A stretch of 64,000 nt of DNA, taken from Paenibacillus_AB hodogayensis (GTDB lineage Bacteria; Bacillota; Bacilli; Paenibacillales; NBRC-103111). The position numbers and the translations under genes were made by a program. The stretch's first letter is position 1, and every line of letters begins with the position of its first letter. Location of the stretch: contig NZ_BAAAYO010000002.1 of NCBI RefSeq assembly GCF_039536325.1, positions 310,001 to 374,000 on the forward strand. Reading direction: 5' to 3'. Below, piece by piece: positions 8,775-18,013 of the stretch. The notes under the pieces are model-generated. The model saw only the letters and a program-made list of their open reading frames with translations. It had not been told where the DNA came from and ran no database searches.

Positions 8775-10000
8775 ATGGCGCGAGTTAATGCTCGAAAGAG
8801 CGCTAACTCCGGGGGAGAGTCCATAGACCGTTATAGGCCCTACACGCGCCCTCCATAGGCTAACCACACACCCTCCATGGGCCCTCACAAGCCCGGTTTG
8901 GCCGTTCCGCCGGATGGTTAGTGCTCGAAGGAGCATTATTTCCGCAAATGGAGCGGGCTTGGCGCGAGTTAACGCTCGAAAGAGCACTAACTCCGGGCGA
9001 CAGGTCCTCCACGGGCCCTCACAGGCCCGGTTTGGTCGGCTCGCCGGATGCTTAGTGCTCGAAGGAGCATTATTTCCTTAAACGGAGCGGGCTTGGCGCG
9101 AGTTAACGCTCGAAAGAGCACTAACTCAGGGTGACATTCCATAGACCGTTATAGGCCTTCTACGCGCCCCCCAGGCTCATCGCTCCCCTCCCTGGTCCCT
9201 CACAGGCCCGGTTAGGCATTTTCACCAGATACTTAGTGCTCGAAGGAGCATTATTACCGCAAATGGAGCGGGCTTGGTGCGAGTTAACGCTCGAAAGAAC
9301 ACTAACTCCGGGCGACATTCCATAGCCCGTTATAGGCCTTCTACCCGCCCCCATAGGCTCATCGCCCCCTCCCTGAGCCCTCACAGGCCCGGTTTGGCCG
9401 GGTTCACCGGATGCTTAGTGCTCGAAAGAGCATTATTTCCGCTAGCGGCGCGAGCTTGGCGCAAGTTAATGCTCAAAAGAGCACTAACTCCGGGCGACAG
9501 GCCCCCCATAGGCCCTTACAGACCCGGTTTAACCCGTTGCCCGGATGCTTAGTGCTCGAAGGAGCATTATCTCCGCAAATGAAGCGGGCTTGACGCAAGT
9601 TAACGCTCGAAAGAGCACTAACTCCGGGCGGCAGACCTCCACGGGCCCTCCATAGGCCCTCACAAGCCCGGTTTGGCCGGTTGCCCGGATGCTTAGTGCT
9701 CCAAGGAGCATTATTTCCGCAAATGGAACGGGCTTGGCGAGAGTTAATGCTATAAAGAGCACTAACTCCGGGAGGTAGGCGCTCCATGGGCCCTCAGAGG
9801 CCCGGTCTGCCCGGCTCGCCGGATGGATAGTGCTCGAAGGAGCATTATTTCCGCAAATGTAACGGTCTTGGCGCGAGTTAATGCTCAAAGGAGCACTAAC
9901 TCCGAGCGACGCCCCTCCATAGGCTCTTCACGCCCTCCATAGGCCCTCACAGGCCCTGTCTGCACGGTCCGCCGGAAGCTTAGTGCTCGAAGGAGCATTA
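8775..10000. repeat. array 1: tandem array of paired hairpin repeats, 8 copies of each hairpin
   Basis: A 1.2-kb non-coding stretch with two alternating hairpins. Hairpin A contains TAGTGCTCGAAGGAGCATTA with a GAAG-type loop. Copies begin near 8918, 9052, 9233, 9415, 9549, 9693, 9827 and 9980, giving periods of 134, 181, 182, 134, 144, 134 and 153 bases. Hairpin B has 12-base arms GAGTTARYGCTC and GAGCACTAACTC around GAAA, with copies near 8782, 8966, 9100, 9281, 9463, 9597, 9740 and 9875. Spacers are GC-rich variants of GGCCCTCACAGGCCCGG, with an optional insert of about 47 bases. Short open frames here are translations of the repeat and are not genes. Confidence 0.9.
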
Positions 10001-10073
10001 CGAGTTCTTCTCGCACCCAAAGCCTTGTTCGCCGCTCATCCGTTTGTTGCCTGCCTAGATTCGACTCCCCGTT

Positions 10074-11702
10074 CTAGCCCTTGTTCGCTTTCTTGTACGC
10101 TTCGGTCCGCAGCTTGACGACTTCCTGCAGGCCGGCTTTGTTGGCGGCGTCCATGAACTTCTTCCAGTCGCCGTCGTTCGACGGGTCCAGGCTGCCCATA
10201 ATCAGCTTCAGCCAATACTCGTCGCGGACCGCGTTCAGGTTCGTCTCCAGATCGACGAGCTTCTGCCGCTCCGCTTCCGTAAATTGCAGCGCCGGCTCGA
10301 TGTGCCCGTAATAGTTTGGCTTCTTCATGATAACGTCGGCCATGTCCAGCTTCGTCTTCGAATACGTCTCGTCCAGCGCCTTGTGCGTCGTAACGAACCC
10401 GCTGCCGATCCAGCCGATGCTGATGCCGTAGTTGGGCAGCTTGTCGCCTTCGGCTTTGGACGGGTTGGACATGTTTGGCAAATAAACCGGCGAGCCGTTC
10501 TTCATCTCATACGTGACGCCTTCTTTGCCGAACGTATACCACAGCTGACCCTCATCCGAGAGCGACCAGTTCAAGTAGTCGAGAATACGGTCGACCTTCT
10601 CCTGACTCGTCCCCTTCTTGATCGCCGGCCCCCAGTTGGAATACAGCGGCTCGCGCTTATAGATGACCTTCTTCGGATCTTTGGACGGAAACTCGTAGTT
10701 GTCCGTCCAAGCCCAGTTGACGTCGGGAACGGCCGCCTTTTGCAAATTGTTGTTGTAGGTCGGATCCGACGTCGTAAAGGCGATGACATTGTTCCCTTGG
10801 GCAATCAGCTTTTTGGTCTGATCGGCGGTAGCCGTGGCGAAGTCTCTCAGCAGCAGCCCTTCCTTGTACATCTTGTTCAGGAAGATCAGGAAATCGCGGT
10901 ACCGGTCGTCCGCGAACGGATACGCGACGAATTCCTTCGTGGCCGGATCGACGTACGACGTCCAGTTTAGAGCCAAATCGGGCAAACCGAACACCTGGAA
11001 GAACAAGTTCACGCCCCACAGCGGAGAAGAAGCGTTGCCGTTCGTGACGACCGGAATCAGTCCCGTCTTGTCCTTGATCGTCTTCAGCGCCGTATACATC
11101 TCGTCCGGCGTAGTCGGGAACTTTAGGCCGTACTTGTCAAACAAGTCTTTGCGGTACTGCCACGCCTGGTTGACCTTCAACGTCCTCTTGCCCGGCAAAT
11201 AATACAGCTTGCCGTCGGAGTATTGATTGATTTTGTAGATCGCGTCCCATTCTTCGTCGGTCCAGATCTTCCGGTAATTGGACAGCTTCGTGGCCAATTC
11301 GTCCTTCTCGAACGGTCTCAGGTAGCCGGAAGCCATCCATTCGAGCGATTTCCACTGGTCCCGCACCATGGGCAAATATTCCGGACCTTCCCCGGTAGCG
11401 AATAGAAGCGTAGATTTGATCGGCCAGTCGTTCCGCGGGTAGTCCTCCGCCTTGAAGACGAGATTGAATTTCTCTTTGAGCATCTTCGCCTCGAGGTCGT
11501 CCTTCAACGTAGACGCCTCTGTAATCGGACGGGAGATGTTGATCGTCAACGGCTTGTCATACTTGCCGGCAGTCGTTCCCGCTCCGGCCGGCTGCTTGCC
11601 GTCGGACGGCGGGCTTGCGGTCTCTTCCTGTTTGGTGCAGCCCGATGCGATCGTGACGGCCATCAATGCCGCGATGGAAACTGTAAGCGCTTTTTTATTC
11701 AT
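10074..11702 (-). CDS. ABC transporter solute-binding lipoprotein (LplA-like)
   Basis: 542-aa lipoprotein with the signal peptide MNKKALTVSIAALMAVTIAS followed by Gly-Cys (lipobox IASGC, C22) and a Ser/Pro/Gly-rich linker. The mature part resembles oligosaccharide-binding proteins of the LplA/YtcQ type. It is the last gene of a three-gene unit, 27 bases downstream of the LplC-type permease gene. The three proteins form the importer. The adjacent pectate lyase suggests that the cargo is an oligogalacturonide-type product; this is inference from context. Confidence 0.88.
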   Translation of the reverse strand: MNKKALTVSIAALMAVTIASGCTKQEETASPPSDGKQPAGAGTTAGKYDKPLTINISRPITEASTLKDDLEAKMLKEKFNLVFKAEDYPRNDWPIKSTLLFATGEGPEYLPMVRDQWKSLEWMASGYLRPFEKDELATKLSNYRKIWTDEEWDAIYKINQYSDGKLYYLPGKRTLKVNQAWQYRKDLFDKYGLKFPTTPDEMYTALKTIKDKTGLIPVVTNGNASSPLWGVNLFFQVFGLPDLALNWTSYVDPATKEFVAYPFADDRYRDFLIFLNKMYKEGLLLRDFATATADQTKKLIAQGNNVIAFTTSDPTYNNNLQKAAVPDVNWAWTDNYEFPSKDPKKVIYKREPLYSNWGPAIKKGTSQEKVDRILDYLNWSLSDEGQLWYTFGKEGVTYEMKNGSPVYLPNMSNPSKAEGDKLPNYGISIGWIGSGFVTTHKALDETYSKTKLDMADVIMKKPNYYGHIEPALQFTEAERQKLVDLETNLNAVRDEYWLKLIMGSLDPSNDGDWKKFMDAANKAGLQEVVKLRTEAYKKANKG

Positions 11703-11729
11703 ATGCGAATCCCCCCAGCTTGTCGGTAG

Positions 11730-12620
11730 TTAGCCTTTCAGCGAGCCGATCATGACGCCCTTGACGAAATATTTCTGAATGAACGGGTAGATGAGCATCA
11801 TCGGACCGATCGAGATAAACAGCGTGGCGAATTTGACGGACGTTACGTCGATGGCAGCCATCTCGCTGGCGGATACCTCGCCCGCCTGAACCGATTGCAT
11901 GAGCAGCTCGGAACGGATGATGATTTGTCTTAGCACCATCTGAAGCGGGTAACTGTCCATGTTTTTCAAATACAGCAAAGCGGAAAACCAGGAATTCCAG
12001 TAAGCGACCGCATAGAACAGGCCGATCGTGAACAGCGCCGCCTGCGACAGCGGCAGGGCGATACGGACGAAGATCGTGATATCGTTCGCGCCGTCCAAAT
12101 AAGCGGATTCGTCGATTTCCTCGGGAATCGCCTGAAAGTACGAGCGCATGATAATCAGATTATATACCGAAATTGCCGTCGGCAGCGTAAGCGCCCACAA
12201 CGTATTGTATAACCCCAGCTGCTTGATCAGCAAAAAGTTCGGAATCAGGCCGCCGTTGAAGTACATCGTGATCAGGACGAGAATCATGTACACCTTGCGC
12301 AGCGCCAGCCTCTTGCGGGACAAGGCATAGGCGAGCGAGGTGGTCAAAATCATGCTGATGGCGGTGCCTACCGTCGTATACAGCACCGAATTGAGAAAAG
12401 CGCGCGGAACGGCTCCCGCTTCCCAAATCAGCTTATACGCCTTCAAGCTGAATTCTACCGGATAAAAGGTCACTTTGCCCAAATTGTACGCTTGCGCGCT
12501 GCTGAACGAGGCGGCAAATATATGCAGGATCGGATACAGCGTAACCGCAAGCACGAGCAGCATGACGGCGTGAACGACAATGTCCAGCACTTTGGACGAG
12601 AAGGAACGGTCTGTTATCAT
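11730..12620 (-). CDS. carbohydrate ABC transporter permease, LplC/YtcP type
   Basis: 296-aa inner-membrane permease with about six hydrophobic segments, the first at residues 12-32. The EAA loop that contacts the ATPase is visible as EEIDESAYLDGANDITIF followed by RIALPLS. It ends with the family-typical FVKGVMIGSLKG. It lies 12 bases after the LplB-type gene and 27 bases before the binding-protein gene, in one operon. No ATP-binding subunit is encoded nearby. Transporters of this class usually borrow a shared MsmX/MsmK-type ATPase. Confidence 0.9.
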   Translation of the reverse strand: MITDRSFSSKVLDIVVHAVMLLVLAVTLYPILHIFAASFSSAQAYNLGKVTFYPVEFSLKAYKLIWEAGAVPRAFLNSVLYTTVGTAISMILTTSLAYALSRKRLALRKVYMILVLITMYFNGGLIPNFLLIKQLGLYNTLWALTLPTAISVYNLIIMRSYFQAIPEEIDESAYLDGANDITIFVRIALPLSQAALFTIGLFYAVAYWNSWFSALLYLKNMDSYPLQMVLRQIIIRSELLMQSVQAGEVSASEMAAIDVTSVKFATLFISIGPMMLIYPFIQKYFVKGVMIGSLKG

Positions 12621-12632
12621 ATTCTGCCCTCC

Positions 12633-13622
12633 TTACAGCAAGCTGTGGTCGGTCGTTTTCTTCACGATCCAGTTGGCCGACAGCAGCAGCGCGATATTGA
12701 TCAGGGAATTGAAGAAGCCGACGGCGGTCGTAAAGCTGTACTCGCCGAATTCGAGCCCTCTGCGGTAGACAAACGTACTGATGACGTCGGATACTTCAAA
12801 GGTGACCGGCGACTGCATCAGCAGCACCTTCTCGGCGCCGAGCGACATCATTTTGCCGATTTGCAGCAGAAACATGACGACGATCGTCGGCTGAATCGCC
12901 GGCAGCGTAACGTGCCAGATCATTTTGATGCGGCCGGCCCCGTCCAGCGACGCCGACTCGTACATATCCGGATTCACGTTGGTCAAAGCGGCCAAATAGA
13001 TGATGGCGCCCCATCCCACCTCGGTCCACAGATCGGATAAAATAAAAAGCGGCCGGAACCAGTCCGAGTTGCCCATGAAATTGATCGGTTCCATTCCGAT
13101 CAGCTTGTGCAGCGTCGTATTGACGACCCCGTCGACCGGCGACAAAAACATGAACAGCATGCCGACGACCGCAGGCAGCGAGATGAAGTGCGGCAAATAG
13201 CTGACGGTCTGAACGAAGCGCTTGTACAGCTTCTGCCTGAGCTCGTTCAGCAGCAGAGCGAACAATATCTCCGCGGGAAATACGATCAGCAGCTGCAGCA
13301 GGCTGAGCGCCAGCGTGTTTTTGATGATGCGCCAGAAGTACATATGGTTGAAAAATTTGACGAACTGGTCGAAGCCCACCCACGGGCTGGCGGCGATGCC
13401 TTTGGCCAGCGAAAAGTCTTTGAACGCGATAATGACGCCATACATCGGCACATAATGAAAAATCAGAAAGTAAATGACGCCTGGAATCGCCAGCAAATGC
13501 AAATATTTCGATTTGGCAATGTCTTTGCCGAGCCTCTTCCATCTGCCCGGCTGGCGGCTCGGGGCGGCGCGTGCGGCTACCGTATGCTCGGAAGCGGTTG
13601 CAATTGGTTTCAAATGACACAA
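12633..13622 (-). CDS. carbohydrate ABC transporter permease, LplB type
   Basis: 329-aa permease and first gene of the transporter operon. A polar, basic N-terminus of about 40 residues leads into six membrane segments. PMYGVIIAFKDFSLAKGI is typical of LplB/YteP proteins, and the EAA loop reads DMYESASLDGAGRIKMIW. It pairs with the LplC-type permease downstream. It is transcribed divergently from the pectate lyase gene across a 328-base region that carries a repeated candidate operator. Some of the first residues may be upstream of the true start. Confidence 0.9.
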   Translation of the reverse strand: MCHLKPIATASEHTVAARAAPSRQPGRWKRLGKDIAKSKYLHLLAIPGVIYFLIFHYVPMYGVIIAFKDFSLAKGIAASPWVGFDQFVKFFNHMYFWRIIKNTLALSLLQLLIVFPAEILFALLLNELRQKLYKRFVQTVSYLPHFISLPAVVGMLFMFLSPVDGVVNTTLHKLIGMEPINFMGNSDWFRPLFILSDLWTEVGWGAIIYLAALTNVNPDMYESASLDGAGRIKMIWHVTLPAIQPTIVVMFLLQIGKMMSLGAEKVLLMQSPVTFEVSDVISTFVYRRGLEFGEYSFTTAVGFFNSLINIALLLSANWIVKKTTDHSLL

Positions 13623-13745
13623 CTCCTTACGATTAGTACGTCCTCCGGTCCGGTCTCGTTCACTCCATGCAAAGCCCCCTCGAATTGGTCGGTTGTTCGG
13701 TACGGATCCGTAATTTGGATTCTAACGAAAAGACCGGGGCGCGAA

Positions 13746-13835
13746 CAAGGTACATCTCTTCGCCCAGGTGACGATCGTTCGGAAAGACGCCTACAGCCGC
13801 CGAATTGGCCTGATAATCTTGAGAAATGTACCTTG
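13746..13835. promoter_or_regulatory. pair of inverted CAAGGTACAT boxes in the transporter/pectate lyase divergent region
   Basis: CAAGGTACATCTCTT at 13746 and its inverted partner ending at 13835 (ATGTACCTTG, preceded by GAGAA) lie 80 bases apart between two divergent, functionally linked genes. They are good candidates for the binding sites of the AraC-type regulator, but no binding evidence exists. The rest of 13623-13950 holds no gene. Confidence 0.45.
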
Positions 13836-13950
13836 AGGCGAAAAAATGAACCTGAACGGTACCGCAGATGTTTGCTACGATAAGGACGACACTGCGCAGT
13901 GTTGCGGACGTCCAAAGGACGCCCAAAGGACAACGCATAAGGAGGAGCTT

Positions 13951-16900
13951 ATGAAAAAAGCGACAATATGGCTGCTGGTCGCCACGCTTGCTGTCGGCCT
14001 GCTGCCGGAAACGAAAGCGCTTGCAGCGCCGGTCTCGATATCCGGCATCCAGACCGTGAACGAATGGTACGACCCGATTCCTTACTATGTAGACACGAAC
14101 CTGCAAGCGGGCAAGCCGGTTTACTCGAACGATCCGGCGACAACGTTCAGCTCCATAGGCAGCTATGCCGGCATGTCTTACATTCAGACGGCCGGACTGC
14201 TCACCCACAAGAACGAGCCGACCGATCCGTTTCTGACTTTCGACATCGACGATGATGCAACCGTTTACGTGGCGATGGTCGCAGACAGCGCCGGCGCCGA
14301 TCCGTTTAATTCGGACTACTGGCTGAACACGCAGGGCGGCTGGTCGGATACCGGCCAAACACTGCAGGCGGCGACGAGAGACAGCTCGGGCAATGTGACC
14401 GCTACGCTGCTGTATAAGGTGTACGCCCGCACCTTCAAAAAAGGCGCCGTCAAGCTGGGAGGCAATCAGGCCGTCGGCCATATCGGCTACGGCAACATGT
14501 ACTCCGTTATCGTCGGTCCTCCGGTCGGAACGCCGCTCGATCCGCCCGCTCCGCCGTCGCCGGTCGTCCCCGGCACGATTCCGGCCTTTCCTGGTGCCGA
14601 AGGCGGAGGCAAGTACGCCACAGGGGGCCGCGGCAAAGACGTTTATTACGTGACGAACCTGAACGACTCCGGCCCCGGTTCGTTCCGCGATGCGGTCAGC
14701 CAGAGCAATCGGACGATTCTATTCAAGGTATCCGGCACGATCGAGCTGCAATCGCACATTCTGGTAATTACGTCGAATCTGACGATTGCCGGACAAACCG
14801 CGCCCGGCGACGGCATTACCTTCAAGAAGCACGCTGTCTACTTCCACGGCGACAATCTGATTGTCCGCTTTATCCGGTTCCGCACCGGCGACGAAGCCGG
14901 CGTCGATGTGGACGGCACGTCCGGCCGGTTTCGCAAGCAGCTCATATTCGACCATATTTCGTCGAGTTGGGGAACGGACGAGTCGGCCTCCTTTTATCAG
15001 AACGAAAATTTTACGATGCAATACAGCTTCATCACGAATCCGATCGTGTACTCGAACGTCGCCGACAAAGGCTTTCACGGTTACGGCGGCATTTGGGGCG
15101 GCAAAAATGCTACCTACTACTACAACTTGCTGGCCAACAACGACAGCCGCAACCCGCGCTTCGACGGCAAATCGATCGACGTGCGCAATAACGTCATTTA
15201 CGGCTGGGGCTACAAGAGCATGTACGGCTTCAGCACGATTGGCAATATGATCAACAACTACTACAAGGCCGGGCCGAGCACGCAATACCCGGACAAGCTG
15301 GCGGAAGCGAACAATCTCGATGCGCGCATCGCCCTGACCGGCAATGTGGCTTACCGGGCGGACGGCAGCTTCTCGCCGAACAGCCATCCGAACAACTTGG
15401 CCGGCGCTACGACCAATCCCGGGGCGTTCGTGAGCACGCCGTTTCCTTTCCCGAACCCGTCGCCGAACGATACGCCCGAAGCCGCCTACGACAAGGTGCT
15501 GCGTTACGCGGGGGCGAGCTTGCCGATACGCGACTCGCTGGACGAGTCGATCGTTACCGGCGTGAAGACCGGCACGGGCCATGTGATCTACACCGCCGAG
15601 CCGCACAATGCCGAGACCGCCGCCGCGCTTGCCGTCAAAAACGCGGTCAAGGTTTCCCTCGTCTGGCCGACCTTGAATACCGGAGAAGTACCCGCCGATA
15701 CGGACGGCGACGGCATGCCGGACGTATGGGAGCGGGAGCACGGGCTCGACCCGAACAATCCGGCCGACGGCAAAAGCGATTATACCGGAGACGGCTATAC
15801 GAACCTGGAAAAATATTTGAATGAATTGACAATTCCGGCTTTCCCGGAAGGCGTCGTCCCTGCCCTGCCGCGTACGCCGATCGCCGGCGCCCCCGTATCG
15901 GTTCAGGCGACGACCCTCGGCAGCAGCTCGGTTAAGCTGACCTGGTCCGCGCTGCCGGGAGCGAGCGGTTACCACGTCTACCGTGCGGAGACGCCATTCG
16001 GCTCGTACAGCAAAATCAGCACGTCCCCGGTTGCCGGAACGACTTACACCGACAGCGGTCTGAATTACGAGAAACCATATTATTACAAAATAAGCGCGCA
16101 GACGGGCGGCGGCGAATCGCCGTTGTCATGGTCGGCCAAGGCCATAACGAGCAGACCCGCCGCGGCTTTGACCGTGGATTTCAACGACGGCGTCGTCGGT
16201 CAGCCGTATGCGTATCCGGCGGCTTGGCCTGCCTCGTGGCTCGTCGCTGCTAAGCCGGATGGCGCGGATAAAAGCATCGCCGTGCCCGGCGGCGGCGAGG
16301 GGCGGATCAATTATGCGTTCACCGCGCCGGCCGACCAGGCCAAGTTCCGGTTCGACTATATGCGGGACGCTACCTTCGCAGGGGACAAGCATCTGATCTA
16401 TACGGGGACGAACTTTGCGGAGCTGGTGACGGATGCGGTATACGGCTTGCGTTACCGCGATCAGACCGGGGCTTATACGAATCTGATTCCCGGCTATCAA
16501 TTGAATGAATGGTATACCGTGGAAGCCGACTACAACTTCGCTGCCGGCACGCTGACGATCCGTACGGGACCGAAGGGCGGCACGCTCGCGGATCGCTTCT
16601 CCGGACCTTACGCCGCCGCTTCTCCTTATGTCAGCTCATTCCGGATTTACAACCAGCGCTCGACCGGGAATCTGTACTTCGACAATTTCTCGGCCTGGAC
16701 AGGTCCGGACGCACCGACCGGCCTGCAAGCTTCCGCAAGCCGCAAGTCGGTCGACCTGACCTGGAACGCCGTGCCGGGTGCGGACAAATACCGGATTTAC
16801 CGTGCTGAAGGAGCCGAAGGCGCGTTCGCCGAGCTGGACACCGGCAAGCTGACGGCTCCCGCTTACAGCGATCTCGGCCTGGCCGAGCGCACGACTTACC

Positions 16901-17814
16901 GTTACCGGGTCAGCGCGGTGAACGCCGGCGGAGAATCGCTCTTGTCGTCTACGGTGACGACCGCTACTTACCGCGACGCCAAGCCGCTAATCGTCGACTT
17001 CAACGACGGCGTCGCCGGCCAGCCTTACGGCGCTCCGGCGGCATGGCCTGCGAATTGGCCTGTCGCCGCCTTGCCTAGCGCAAGCGACAAGAGTATCTCC
17101 GTACCGAAGGACGCCTCCGGGCGATTCAATTACGCCTTCACCGAAGCGAGCGAAACGGCGCATTTCCGGTTCGATTACAGCCGCAGCGCCACCTTCGCCG
17201 GCGATAAGCATCTGATCTACACCGGGACGAATTTTGCCGAGCTGATCACCGAGGCTGCCAACGGGCTGCGCTACCGCGATCAGGGAGGGACGTACTACTA
17301 TTTGCTGCCCGGTTTTCAGCTGAATGCCTGGTATACGGTCCAGCTCGACTTCGATTTCAAAAACAACCTGTTGTCCGTCAAAGCCGGTCCCAAGAACGGA
17401 ACGCTGACGGAAAAATACAACGGCCCTTATGCCGCGAACATACCGTCGATCGGGGCATTCCGCGTCTTCAACCAGCGGTCCGACGGACTCGTCTACTTCG
17501 ATAATATGACTGCCTGGAACGGACCGGGCATCCCTGCCGGCTTGCAGGCGCAGCCCGGAGGATCGTCGGTGCAGGTGACATGGGGCGCCGTAACCGGAGC
17601 GGAACGGTACAACGTGTATCGGGCGGACAGCGAATCCGGCCCTTACGTCCGGTTGAACGCCGGAGCCGTAACCGGTAACGCGTATACCGACACGGCAGCA
17701 AGCGGAGCGCCAGCCCGCTGGTACAAAGTGAACTCGGTGAGTTGGGAAGGCGAATCGCCTTTGTCCGGCAGCGTTACGGCCGCAACCTACGGCTCGTTCA
17801 CCCCGGGTCATTAA
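13951..17814 (+). CDS. secreted modular pectate lyase with EF-hand-like segment, three Fn3 domains and two repeat modules
   Basis: 1,287-aa secreted enzyme predicted to cleave polygalacturonate by beta-elimination. The start is ATG at 13951, eight bases after GGAGGAG; longer upstream starts lack a ribosome site. Signal peptide is residues 1-25 (ALA cleavage). An N-terminal region (about 26-205) leads by a Pro-rich linker to a family 1-like pectate lyase domain at about 208-560 (FPGAEGGGKYATGGRG, then NDSGPGSFRDAV). A calcium-type segment DTDGDGMPD lies near 582. Fn3 domains are at about 646-730, 920-1005 and 1192-1285, alternating with two similar 180-aa modules at 739-915 and 1012-1190, each starting VDFNDGV. 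The modules may bind carbohydrate; their family is not recognised. Confidence 0.88.
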   Translation: MKKATIWLLVATLAVGLLPETKALAAPVSISGIQTVNEWYDPIPYYVDTNLQAGKPVYSNDPATTFSSIGSYAGMSYIQTAGLLTHKNEPTDPFLTFDIDDDATVYVAMVADSAGADPFNSDYWLNTQGGWSDTGQTLQAATRDSSGNVTATLLYKVYARTFKKGAVKLGGNQAVGHIGYGNMYSVIVGPPVGTPLDPPAPPSPVVPGTIPAFPGAEGGGKYATGGRGKDVYYVTNLNDSGPGSFRDAVSQSNRTILFKVSGTIELQSHILVITSNLTIAGQTAPGDGITFKKHAVYFHGDNLIVRFIRFRTGDEAGVDVDGTSGRFRKQLIFDHISSSWGTDESASFYQNENFTMQYSFITNPIVYSNVADKGFHGYGGIWGGKNATYYYNLLANNDSRNPRFDGKSIDVRNNVIYGWGYKSMYGFSTIGNMINNYYKAGPSTQYPDKLAEANNLDARIALTGNVAYRADGSFSPNSHPNNLAGATTNPGAFVSTPFPFPNPSPNDTPEAAYDKVLRYAGASLPIRDSLDESIVTGVKTGTGHVIYTAEPHNAETAAALAVKNAVKVSLVWPTLNTGEVPADTDGDGMPDVWEREHGLDPNNPADGKSDYTGDGYTNLEKYLNELTIPAFPEGVVPALPRTPIAGAPVSVQATTLGSSSVKLTWSALPGASGYHVYRAETPFGSYSKISTSPVAGTTYTDSGLNYEKPYYYKISAQTGGGESPLSWSAKAITSRPAAALTVDFNDGVVGQPYAYPAAWPASWLVAAKPDGADKSIAVPGGGEGRINYAFTAPADQAKFRFDYMRDATFAGDKHLIYTGTNFAELVTDAVYGLRYRDQTGAYTNLIPGYQLNEWYTVEADYNFAAGTLTIRTGPKGGTLADRFSGPYAAASPYVSSFRIYNQRSTGNLYFDNFSAWTGPDAPTGLQASASRKSVDLTWNAVPGADKYRIYRAEGAEGAFAELDTGKLTAPAYSDLGLAERTTYRYRVSAVNAGGESLLSSTVTTATYRDAKPLIVDFNDGVAGQPYGAPAAWPANWPVAALPSASDKSISVPKDASGRFNYAFTEASETAHFRFDYSRSATFAGDKHLIYTGTNFAELITEAANGLRYRDQGGTYYYLLPGFQLNAWYTVQLDFDFKNNLLSVKAGPKNGTLTEKYNGPYAANIPSIGAFRVFNQRSDGLVYFDNMTAWNGPGIPAGLQAQPGGSSVQVTWGAVTGAERYNVYRADSESGPYVRLNAGAVTGNAYTDTAASGAPARWYKVNSVSWEGESPLSGSVTAATYGSFTPGH

Positions 17815-17914
17815 CGGCGGCAACTTTTCATGTCGTTGACGATTCCGCACCGTAACGGTTAACCTCGCGAATGGTCAATGATCGGGATCATCCGCGTTTG
17901 GTACCTCTCCACGC

Positions 17915-17976
17915 AAAAAAAGGCTGCTTCGCCGCGGCGGCACGTATGTGCCGTCCGCTGCGCAAGCAGCCTTTTT
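17915..17976. terminator. bidirectional terminator between pectate lyase and metI
   Basis: Long hairpin with outer arms AAAAAGGCTGCTT and AAGCAGCCTTTTT. It has A/T runs on both sides and can end transcripts from both converging genes. Confidence 0.85.
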
Positions 17977-18013
17977 CCAGTGGGTGCAACCGTTTGTGCC
18001 GGTTAGTCGGGAC

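Noticed and set aside
8676..9888. several short open frames with LLFRALT/FAEI motifs
   Set aside because: They repeat with the DNA unit, lack ribosome sites, and are translations of hairpin arms.
8775..10000. CRISPR-like periodic repeats
   Set aside because: Repeat units are 134-182 bases with diverged copies and similar spacers, and there are no cas genes; this is a tandem repeat array, not CRISPR. The same applies to 44640-45218 and 48225-48560.
13846..13950. 35-residue longer start for the pectate lyase
   Set aside because: It would place polar sequence before the signal peptide; ATG 13951 has GGAGGAG at the right distance.
14719..15975. 418-codon minus-strand open frame
   Set aside because: Antisense to the pectate lyase gene; Arg/Val/Gly-rich translation typical of a shadow.
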